Source of the DNA: Prorocentrum cordatum
Lineage: Eukaryota > Sar > Dinophyceae > Prorocentrales > Prorocentraceae
NCBI GenBank assembly: GCA_963575745.1
Contig: CAUYUJ010017647.1
Location: forward strand, 23,501 to 87,500
DNA: 64,000 bases
Reading direction: 5' to 3'
Shown here: piece by piece, positions 51,971-60,460 of the stretch
Layout of the letters: each line of letters starts with the position of its first letter
How positions within the stretch are numbered: position 1 is the first letter of the stretch
Program-made: the position numbers and the translations under genes
Notes under the pieces: model-generated
Database searches by the model: none
What the model saw: the letters and a program-made list of their open reading frames with translations, nothing else
Told to the model about the DNA's origin: nothing

Positions 51971-52180
51971 ATCAGTGATTGTTGCTCACTCGTGCCATGC
52001 TTGTGTGTGTGTCGTGCGTGCGTGCTTGGCTTCACATTCCCATGACAGCTTAGGCTTTCGCCTTCCTGATTGTTTGGATCGGTGAGGCTTCGACTGCCCC
52101 CGATGCGTCCGCCCCCCTTGCTGCCGACTAGGCTGGAAAGCCTGCGCAGTCGACCGCAAAGACCTGAACAAGAACCTGGT

Positions 52181-53196
52181 TGACGGCTTACCGCCTGCTC
52201 CCAGTTCCGGCGCGCTGGCGGGCTAGTTGGCCCGAACAATCTCGACGGTTTTTTTTTTGGTCTGTTTTAAATTAGTTTCTCGAAATTCAACAACTCGTTA
52301 AAGTTCTAATATTTTTTCCTTCAGATTCGATCTTATTCCCGCTCACCATCTGGATCTTAGGTCGATCAAAAAGCATGTGAGCTGCAGAGCACAGCAATCG
52401 GAAGAAAACCGTCGAGAGCGCTCGTCTGAAGTACCCAGACTGTGCATATTTTACGAGAGATGATGAGCGTTTCCTCGAGTGAATTCGAGCTCTAGGCCAG
52501 CTACGGAGCTGAGATGCATGTTAACCGACAGGGCATGCTGAGAATCACCAGTCTATAGTATCTAGACGCCTGAGATCGGTCTGCTACCAGAGCGGCGACC
52601 AAATAATTATTTGCGCGCTTTCATTTGTATAAGACGGTGTTGGACTTCTGTAGGTGCGTCGTGTTTTAGACAAGGCAGGGAGCTGGGAATCGCACCGCTC
52701 AACAGGAAATCATCCGACGCAGTTGTCTATTGTATCGAGACGCCTGAGATTGGTCTGCTACCAGAGCTACAACTGAAGAGCTACTTCCACTCTGATTTTT
52801 TTGTGTGAGTGATGATGTTCGTTTTCTGTATTCAATTCGAACTGTAGGCTAGATGCCGAGTTCAGATATACACCAATCGACAGGACATGCTGAGAACCGC
52901 TGGTTCAAAGCATTTAGACGGCTGAGATCGGTCTGCTGCCAAAAATGCGACTAAACAATTATTTGCGCTCTTCAAAGATAGATAGGCGGTGTTGGGTTTC
53001 TCTACTTAATTCGAGCTGTAGGCAAGCTACAGAGCTGGGAAGCACGGGAATGATCCCGAGTGCTAGTCTGCAGTATCACGAACTCGAGCTTTGGACAAGC
53101 AGGGAGCTGTGAAGCACATTCCTACGACAGCGCACCCTCGCGCGCGCGCAAAATGCTAGATTGCCGCGCTCGCATGCTATTCATGTATATTGCAGG
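52181..53196 (+). repeat. Tag remnant and diverged family A monomers
   Basis: Right hairpin half (CGGCTTACCGCC), head TTGGCCCGAACAATCTCG, then old monomers (GATCGGTCTGCTACCAGAG, GAGCTGTAGGCAAGC). They resemble 48031-48985 more than the left arrays. Confidence 0.6.
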
Positions 53197-53211
53197 AAGC
53201 TTTACGAGTTC

Positions 53212-53232
53212 CCGTAGCCATTTTGGCTCGAG
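53212..53232 (+). other. Spliced-leader-like sequence
   Basis: CCGTAGCCATTTTGGCTC followed by GAG matches the dinoflagellate spliced leader at 20 of 21 positions (the leader has AAG). It lies between two copies of a 16-bp sequence, AGCTTTACGAGTTCCC (53198-53213) and AGCTCTACGAGTTCCC (53231-53246). These belong to the 3' tag of the module, so it reads as an insertion with target duplication. The AG at the leader's end also coincides with an AG in the tag, so retroposition of a trans-spliced transcript is an alternative. Confidence 0.7.
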
Positions 53233-53584
53233 CTCTACGAGTTCCCTGCGGTAGCCAAGGTTGCCTTCGGGCGGCCTGGTGCCGTCGGGAACTCCTTGGT
53301 GGCCCCCCCCCGCCGCGCTCCCCCGCCCTCGGCCGCCCGTCTTTCTTCCTCCTCGGGCCTCGGCACCCCTCGCGATAGCGGCCGCTGCTCGGGCGAGTCC
53401 TACGACATCTCCGTCAGGAAGCTGTGCGAGTTCTGACGCCGGCTTGCTCCTCCAGGTCAACAGGTGCTTGTGTGTGCTTGTGTGGTGCGGTTGCTGGATC
53501 GGGCCCAGTTTACAGTGCAGCTGCTGCCACATCTTGCGGGGGCGTTTTCTGCTGTGACTTGCCTCGTTGTTGTGCTGGTCCGCA

Positions 53585-54948
53585 ATGAGTATGAATCCTA
53601 TGGCTTTTGTTCCCGATTCTATGACTTTTGATTTGGTTTCAGAGCGCATGGATTGCATGGCGTCTGATTTTGTCTCTTCACGCTTGTCTGTGCTCGAAGT
53701 ATGTGTGAATGACTTGTATGCTCGTGTTGGGACCTTGACATGTGAGCAGATGGGGAGGCCCGTCGCGAAAGCGTCGCCCTCGCAACGGCGTCGTTCACGT
53801 GCTAGACAGGTGAAGCACCGTCTCTGGTTGTGTTCCACGTCTTCGTCGTGTCAGGTGGGGGATTTCACTGGCCTCTGTCGTGCCGATGTCGTCGCGCCTC
53901 GTTACTGTCGTAACCGCGGCCCTGCTGGTACGGCTCCGTAGACAGGCGTGCGAGCTTCTTCGACACCAGGTGTGGGGCCTTCCTCCCCGATGTATGTTTC
54001 TCCTGCAACGGCAGCGGGCGTTACGACGATTTCCCATCATTCTCCGAATGTGCTTGAGAGTGATATTGCCGTGGTGGAGGATGCTCGAGTGGCTAGTGTT
54101 GATCCCGTCCCTGATGCCGTCCCCGATGTGTATCAGTTTTGGATGCGAGTGCCCCGGTCCAGCTAGCGGCAACGGGCGTTACGACGACTTCTCATCATTT
54201 TCCGAATGTGTCTGAGAGTGGTGTTGCTTTGGAGGTGGAGGATGCTCGAGTGACTTTTGTTGAGCCTGTACCTGACGGCGCTCCCGATGCCTTAGTGTCG
54301 GATGCGAGCGCCTTAGTCAATCTTGCGACAATGGGCGCTACGATGCCTTCACCGTCTTCTCCCAATGTGTATGAGAATGGTGCTGCCGTGGAGGCGGAAG
54401 GTGCTAGAGTGAGCGGTGCCGATCCCACCCCTGATGCCGTTCCCGCTGTGCCCGCTTCGGATGCGAGCTGCTCGGTCCATCCCCCTGCTCTTGCGATTGA
54501 CCCCCGAGCCGTGCGTATCAAACGGTATTGTTTCCGACGAGAGGTGCCTGTTGCGGAGACCCCGTCATTGCTTGCTTCCGCGGCGGATCATGTGGTTCAT
54601 TCTCTCCTGCCGCGGCCGCATGTGGACTCAGGCGTGCTGCGTACATACTTGGGCTTGTTTCCAAAAGAAGACGATGACGACTCGAGTGATGAGGAGTCCG
54701 TGAATGCACAGAGAATTTGGGTTGTTGACTTCTTAGGAGCTTGGCATCAGTGCCCCCACGAGGGGCGGGATGCTTTCGTGCAGGCCTGGGCGAAACCCCT
54801 GGTGTATGGTCACTTTCCTGACATGTGCCAATGCCTACATTACATTTCCACTGAGGAGCGAATCGATATTGCCCATCGGCGTAAGGCCTCCGTACTTGTT
54901 CAAGCTCTCTTGGATATCGTGGGGCCGGTGTGGCACTCCGCGTTGTAG
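53585..54948 (+). pseudogene. E3 N-terminal protein, broken by a stop and a frameshift
   Basis: Starts MSMNPMAFVPDSMTF and reads to a TAG at 53939-53941. The same frame continues with RASSTPGVGPSSP, then the coding frame changes near 54150 and runs to 54948. The middle holds three tandem copies of a 53-codon unit (GVTTTSHHFPNVSESG and PVPDGAPDA) at 54016, 54174 and 54333. The first spacing is 158 bp and the second 159 bp, so a single-base loss explains the frame change. The C-terminal part (EDDDDSSDEE, WVVDFLGAWHQCPHEG) is unrecognised. No function can be given, and there is no similarity I can see to the LINE ORF1. Confidence 0.55.
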
Positions 54949-55278
54949 CCTGACTTCGTGCCTTGTGGTCTGTGATGGATCCTGCGTGTACGGCGTCAGG
55001 TCGCACGGTGTTGCCCCACAGTTCTATGAGTGTGGCTACAGAGTGTGTCAACTGCTTCGATGGGAACGGAGACAGCGAAGATCAAAGCCACAAACCAACG
55101 CCACCATCTGCAGATCAAAGCCGATCAAAGCCGGAAATCAACGCCACCTCGCTCCTCTCTCGCCCGTGCTGCTCTCGCCCTTGGGCTTGGTTTGTCTCTT
55201 TGGGCTGCCCCGCTCTCCCGCTGGCTTTCCTTCGCTCCCCGCTTACAGGGCTCATGAGAGACATTTTGCAGTGTTATC

Positions 55279-55713
55279 TTGCACAGGTATGTGTGCACTC
55301 GTAGGTTGATTTTAGTCTCATGCCATTGCCTGCCTGCTCACTGGCGCGACGTCGGTGGTGCTGGTTTCGGGGCAGTGTGGGCAACCCCAGTTGCATTATC
55401 AACAATGAATGCTTCGAGCGTTCTCGGAGTGAGTGGCTTCTTTCATGGAGGCTGTTCCTCTGGAGGTTGCGGCGGCGGCTCGGTTCTCGATCTGTGCATT
55501 CTTCCAACGCTTCCTTTTCATCTTAGTCATCTGGATGGCCCCGCTTCTCCGAACGGTTTCTGGTGGTGCAGTGTTGCCTCGGAAGCCTTTCGTCTTCCGC
55601 CTTCGTGTGCAGTGACCCAGGCTGAACTTCTTGCTGCAAAGCACCTCCTGAAAAGTGTGGCGGCGGTCCTTCAGGCGCTTGGCCTGTTTCGCCCCATCTG
55701 CGTTAGGCTGTGA
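55279..55713 (+). pseudogene. RNase H-like tail of E3
   Basis: GFFHGGCSSGGCGGGSVLDL corresponds to the DGG strand of the LINE tail, with the catalytic Asp replaced by His. VTQAELLAAKHLLKSVAAVL corresponds to the AELSAAE helix. The preceding GDS/ADEL half is not recognised. With the strand Asp missing it should not be catalytic. Placement just before the 3' stem-loop is the same as in E1, E2 and the LINE. Confidence 0.55.
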
Positions 55714-55802
55714 CTCGAGCGGGCCTGAACTCAGGCCTGTGGCTTTGTGCAAAGCAAAAAACCAAGGTTGACAGTTTGACAGTTTTCCGCTGGCTTCCAG
55801 TT

Positions 55803-56860
55803 TTACCGCAATGGCTTGCGGCTTGCGATGTCTTCTGCTCATCTAGCCGTTTTGAGTCGTATCATGCTTCTGTATGTGTATATATATATACTTCTAACAT
55901 TCGTATCAAATTGTTTCTACATTTCTAGATTGATTTTCGCCCGAATGCGTGCGCTCACAATGCTGACGACCATTGAAGACATCACGTTCTGCTTGCGTAA
56001 CCCACCCAGAAAATTTGCAGTGTCATGCATCGGTTTCGATTTTATCAGGTTCAGGGGCAACTTCGGCTCCTGCAGCATGCAGTTGAGTTGATTTATGATA
56101 CTGCTTCAGGGTGAATCAGTTTGAGTTCTGGCGATAGCTAGTGGTTCACGCCATTGTGTGCTAACCTACTCGACATCAAACAACAAATAACATGATACAT
56201 CATTTCTCGGAATGTTTATATTCGGGAAACACTGGCTCCTGCCCGCGTGCTTCCCGACTAATTCCATCCGGTCGCTTGGTCGAGGAAAACTTCAGGTCTG
56301 GCGATGGCTTAAGGCTCGCGCTCAGCTTTGCAAATTGATTAAACAACAGTTGTACAGTCTACTGGTTTGCATGTTGCCAAATATTTGTAACGATGACTAC
56401 CTGGTACACGCTCTATGATTTTTGCCACTCACCTGTGGCATACCTCATGTCGAACTCTAGTATGCCTGTGGTTCATGTTTTCTATTCACATGCATGGGGC
56501 CATAATAATTTTGGTTACGATATGAATTTTTATCATTTGTATCGAGTCCTAGTCCGACGCTCGCTTTCTTGCGCCTCCAGCTGGATGTATTCAATTGCTT
56601 TCTGCGGACTTTTATGGATATGACCTATAACTCACCCTGTCTACTAGAAACCACCAACAAACAATTTGAGCTTCGACAAATATCTCCAGCAGTTCCTTAG
56701 TTCGCACTACTGATCTTGCGGGCCTGAAAATTATACAGGAAGAAACAACGTAACTTGAAGCAGGTTCGGCCAATTTCGATTTTTAGAAATTGTTAATTCT
56801 TACGCGATCACTGAAAAAACCGACCCAGGTCACCACTTTATCTCTTCGGCCTGGATCGGC
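55803..56860. other. No feature recognised
   Basis: About 1.05 kb of mixed-composition sequence. It contains a short (TA)n at 55877-55890 and no reading frame with recognisable motifs. Scattered GTTTGCATG-like words show no periodicity. Confidence 0.5.
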
Positions 56861-57845
56861 CAAGTAGCTGTGCCCCGTCGCCGAATTCCTCCAGCTCTGG
56901 TCGAACCAAGAGCTCTACGAGGTATTCCAGAAGGTCTTTCGAAGCTCCTACGAAGCTCTGTGGAAGCTTCCTTCTGGGGCATACAAGCTCCCCAGGCATG
57001 CCTTCCAGCAGCCTGGCAAGTGTCTCTCACAAGTGGTTTCCTGGCTCGCTTGCTCCCCAGGTATACTTTCCGGCCTTCTCGCCGTTGCTTCGTCTCGTCT
57101 TTCCGTTCTCTCTAAGTGCCCTTCTAGCCGGGTCCTGGATTACACAAGTGGACTGCAGTGGACTACAGAAGCCCTTCGGGCGCGCCGTATCCGGTTTTAG
57201 ACTACACAAGCAGGTAAAGAGGTTTCATGAGTAAACGTAAATTCAGCAGCGTGACTCGTGGAGTTTCCCTGGTAGCGAAATTTGCAGGAGCTAAGAGTAA
57301 TGCAGGGTCACTTCTGGGATAGTTGACCAGAAAAAAAATCGACAGACAAATTTATAATATTTTCGAGTTGAAGAAATTGTTGGAAGATGTTTGACAATGC
57401 ATCCTGGGTGGGGTGTTATTTCCGGACAACTTCGATCTTATTCCACCCGCCATCTTGAACTCAGGTCGGACTGGGCATTGTGAAGGGCAAAATCTAGTAG
57501 GTCGGGTACTCGCCATAACATTATATTTTGTACGTCCGTTTGGTTGATGGTCTGAGTCTAGAGACTTAGGCAGGTACAGAGGTTTCATGTGTACCAATAA
57601 ATTCAGCAGCATCCCGAGCATTGGTCTGGAGGCTCGAGAAGCCTGAGGTCGGTCTGCTACTCGAGCTATGGCCGACAAACTATCCGCACTCTGCGACCAT
57701 CGTTTGTCCGCTTCATCTCGACATTTAGAGCAGCTGCGGAGGTTTGACGTGTGCGATCAGTCGCATCAGTAGCTCTCGTTCTTCACGTGTTCGAAGGTCT
57801 TAGATCTGTCTGCTCCTCGAGCTATGACCAAACAACTATTGATTT
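56861..57845. repeat. Very old family B and family A relics
   Basis: AAGAGCTCTACGAGGTATTCC at 56909 is a B 3' end. GACTCGTGGAGTTTCCC at 57254 is an A 5' end. CAATGCATCC...CCCGCCATCTTG is a head. AGGTCGGTCTGCTACTCGAG at 57650 and 57810 are monomers. All are strongly diverged. Confidence 0.5.
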
Positions 57846-58599
57846 TTGTTGGGCGCATTTTACTCTTTTGAACGGCTACCACCACACAGGGATAACGGCT
57901 ACCACCAAGCAGAGCTCACCAGCCGAATCGCGACAGGATGGCGCAGGTTCATCCAATTCCTTGACGAGCTCACCAACAATCGATGCCAATTACAATCAGA
58001 ATTCCTAGGAAACATCGGCGCCTACTGTCATGTACGGTTGCGTACCCTGGACGATGACTAAGGACATGCTTCAAATGCTCACACGCATTCAACGACGAAT
58101 GCTGCGACTCATCGTAAAACTCCACGACGTCGAGCAATTAAAAATGGCACCACAATCGACAACACCAGCAACACCGACGCAGGAACGCACGTAGAGTATG
58201 GAAGCGAAGCAAAGACTAGCTTAGACGACAATGGCGACGACGAATTGCAAACCGATGGTGGACGACGACTCCGACCTCGAACTATGGGAAGATTTTATCC
58301 GCAGAGCTACGCGCACAGCAGCAAAACTTGCAAAAAGGGCATGTGTTGACGAGGGGACGACGGTGTAGTTTCGACGAATCTGGCGGTGGGCACGGCGAGT
58401 CGCAAATCAACAGTGCAAAAGATGGGCCCGATGTGCTGCCACGTGGGAGCTGGACACCCACGACCACTAGCAAGCAGTCCGCAGACACGGGGGTCAGAGG
58501 AAACGGTGGGAAGACGATGCCGTCCTTCCATATCTGACACCAAGCAGTTTTGTGTCCGACGTGGCAGCGGTCGATGGGTTACGCCAGCACAAGACATAG
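57846..58599 (+). pseudogene. Decayed LINE reverse transcriptase C-terminus, a different LINE type
   Basis: SRIATGWRRFIQFLDELTNN (57846 frame) then, after a one-base shift, APTVMYGCVPWTMTKDMLQ and RIQRRMLRLIVKLHDVEQL from 58018. This is the thumb-region signature of many LINEs (PTLLYG.E.WTLTK...QRRMLR). In the same frame LWEDFIRRATRTAAK, FRRIWRWARRVANQQCKRW and RKRWEDDAVLPYL follow to 58599, with three internal stops before the final TAG. That C-terminal domain is absent from the LINE at 28568, so this is a separate lineage. The foldback MITE starts at its last codon. Confidence 0.75.
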
Positions 58600-58794
58600 G
58601 GGAACGAACAATGACATACACATAACATCTCAGAGGTCCGCGCGGATTTCTCGTATCCGCGCTGGACCCCCCCTCCCTGGCGCGCGGAGCGCGCCAGGGG
58701 CGGCGCCGGAGGCGCCGCCAGGGGGGTCCAGCGCCGATCCGAGAAATCCGCGCCGACCTCCGGGTTTTTATGTTTATGTCATTGTTCGTTCCCC
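58599..58794. mobile_element. Foldback MITE with TA target duplication
   Basis: 196 bp flanked by TA (58597-58598, 58795-58796). The terminal inverted repeats start GGGGAACGAACAATGACATA and extend, with a short unpaired stretch, through GAGGTCNGCGCGGATTTCTCG, so almost the whole element folds on itself. The centre has two GC-rich hairpins (CTGGCGCGC-GGA-GCGCGCCAG and GGCGCCGGAGGCGCC). TA duplication suggests a Tc1/mariner-type transposase in trans; none is in the window. Confidence 0.85.
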
Positions 58795-58910
58795 TAAGGC
58801 AGCACCCAATGGAGCAATTTGGAACAAACGCTCCTACGCAGCACACGGGAGTGACCACAAGGTCCACATCGGCGACTCAGGGCCCTGGCCCGCCCGCGCC
58901 GGCCCTCCAG

Positions 58911-59200
58911 GCCCCGCCCCCCGGCGGACTTTGGCGCGACTTGCCTTGCCTTGCCTTCTTCTTCTTCTTCTCCTTCTTGTTGTTCTTCTTCTTCTTCTCT
59001 TTCTTTCTCTTCTTCTCCTTCTTTCTCTTCTTCTTCTTCTTCCTCCTCCTCCTCCTCCTCCTGGCCCCGCCCCCCAGCGGACATAGGCGCGCCTTGCCTT
59101 GCCTTGCTTTGCCTTCTTCTTCTTCTTCTCCTTCTTCTTCTTCTCCTCCTTCCTCCTCCTCCTCCTCCCTCCCCCGTCGTGTTCGTCGTCGCCGCCGCCT
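58911..59200. repeat. Duplicated C-rich block plus pyrimidine microsatellite
   Basis: Two copies of GGCCCCGCCCCCC...GGCGGACTTTGGCGCG followed by CTTGCCTTGCCTT and CTTCTTCTT tracts, at 58911 and about 59063 (period about 152 bp). Frames through it are low complexity and not called as genes. Confidence 0.85.
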
Positions 59201-59215
59201 AGGTTGTCGGCGTCG

Positions 59216-59217
<2 letters not shown>

Positions 59218-59252
<35 letters not shown>
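59218..59252. repeat. (GTC)n microsatellite
   Basis: About eleven perfect GTC triplets following a GCC/GTC mixed region. Confidence 0.95.
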
Positions 59253-59911
59253 GTCGAGCCTGTCGTGTTTCAGTTTGTCGTAGCCTCGCTGAGCACATCT
59301 GGTTTTCATAGGAACCTTCAGGTTTAGTAAGGTAGGGCGCCCAAGGGATGGGGAGTGAAATTCCCAGGGCACGGTTTAGGTTTCCGTTCTGGTTCCTCCT
59401 CCAGTTTCCTTCTAATCTCGCAGAAGACTTCCACGGTCATGATTCTGGCTCTGGTTTAGGTTGTGGTTTCTTTGCTCTTCAAGCCTGGAAGAAGTTTTCA
59501 GGTCACAGTTGTGGTTCTGGCTTACGTTCGGCTTTTCTGGCCTCTACGAAGACCGTCCATGTCAGGTTCCGTTTTCGGCTCTGTTTTCTTCTCTTCTGTG
59601 CTTCGGGGCGGTCTCCCAGGCTTGCTGCCAGGTCCGGTTTCCAGCGGCTTCTTCCTCCTCGGTCTGCGTCCCGCTCCCGTTCTGGCTCCAGTTCTCCTCC
59701 ACTGCCCTCCGCCGAAGAGGACCTCCCGAGACCAGCCCCGCTCACGCTTTGTGCCTTCCGTGGGCCGCGTCGCGCGCGGCCTGCGCGCCCACCTCGGCGC
59801 GCCCCGGGCGCGTGGGCCGTGCCCCCTGCGCACGCGGGCCCTCCGTGGGCAGGACCGCCTGCCACGACGCGCCCGCTCCTGCACACCCCTCGCGCGCGTC
59901 GTGCCCCCACA
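59253..59911. other. No gene recognised; weak internal repetition
   Basis: GGTTCTGGC, TTCCGTTCTGG and CTTCCACGGTCATG-like words recur every 75-85 bp between 59350 and 59580. The rest is GC-rich with open Pro/Arg frames on both strands that overlap each other and show no motif. Confidence 0.4.
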
Positions 59912-60460
59912 GGGAGTTTCCAGCGATGGCCCGGGTGGGCCAACTCACATGCCTTGATTGATTCCACTGCGACACGCCCCTCACGTGGATCACGCCCTCA
60001 CGTGGGGAGCTCCAGCTACGGCCCCAGTGGGCGAGTTCACCTGCCACTGCGATTCCACTGCGACATGTCCCTCGCCCGGATCACGCCCCTCTAGGGAGCT
60101 CCAGTGACCCCATTGGGCCAGTTCGCATGCCGTGCCGTGCCCGTTTCGACACGCTTCACGTGGGTCGTGCCCGGAAGGGGTCTCCAACTGATGCCTCGGT
60201 GGGCCAGTTCACATGCCGCGGCGCGCCCTTGTCGGCACATTTCTTACTCGGATCATACCCCACAGGGAGCTCCACCTACGGCACCAGTGAGGGCGGTCGT
60301 ATGCGGACTTGCGCAAATGTCGGCGCATTCTTTATTCGGATCGTGGCCTACAGGGAGTTGCACCTACGGCCTCAGGGGTTGCGTTGGCGTGGTGACCCCT
60401 GCCCAATTCGGCATATCCCTCACGCAGATCGTTCCCTTCAGAGAGTTGAGCGCGCGTTTG
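59912..60460. repeat. Degenerate 84-94-bp tandem repeat
   Basis: Blocks with GGGAGCTCCA...TACGGCCCCAGTGGGCC and CACGTGGATCACGCC recur at about 59912, 60006, 60094, 60178, 60269, 60352 and 60439. The frames crossing it are by-products. Confidence 0.65.

Larger units (their letters stand above)
49785..52172 (+). mobile_element. E2: non-autonomous retroelement with cpRNase H tail
   Basis: About 2.39 kb flanked by AACCTGGT (49777-49784, 52173-52180), placed exactly in the loop of a hairpin tag. It encodes a protein homologous to that of E1 (50184-51338) and a cpRNase H-like tail (51536-51970), and ends with a stem-loop (AGGCT-GGAA-AGCCT near 52130) and CTGAACAAG. CTTTGGCTCAAG at 49823-49834 matches the last 12 bases of the spliced leader at 11 positions, 38 bp inside the left end. 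No endonuclease or reverse transcriptase is present. Confidence 0.7.
53264..55761 (+). mobile_element. E3: decayed non-autonomous retroelement with cpRNase H tail
   Basis: About 2.5 kb flanked by CCAAGGTTG (53255-53263, 55762-55770), the loop of a hairpin tag. The right end has the stem-loop GGCCTG-AACT-CAGGCC near 55725 and GCAAAGCAAAAAA. It contains a broken N-terminal reading frame (53585-54948) and an RNase H-like tail (55279-55713). The N-terminal protein is unrelated by eye to E1/E2. Confidence 0.65.

Noticed and set aside
59348-60094. 248-codon Pro/Arg-rich frame and overlapping frames on both strands
   Set aside because: High GC gives open frames in several phases at once, with no motif and no initiation context. 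Part of it crosses a tandem repeat.
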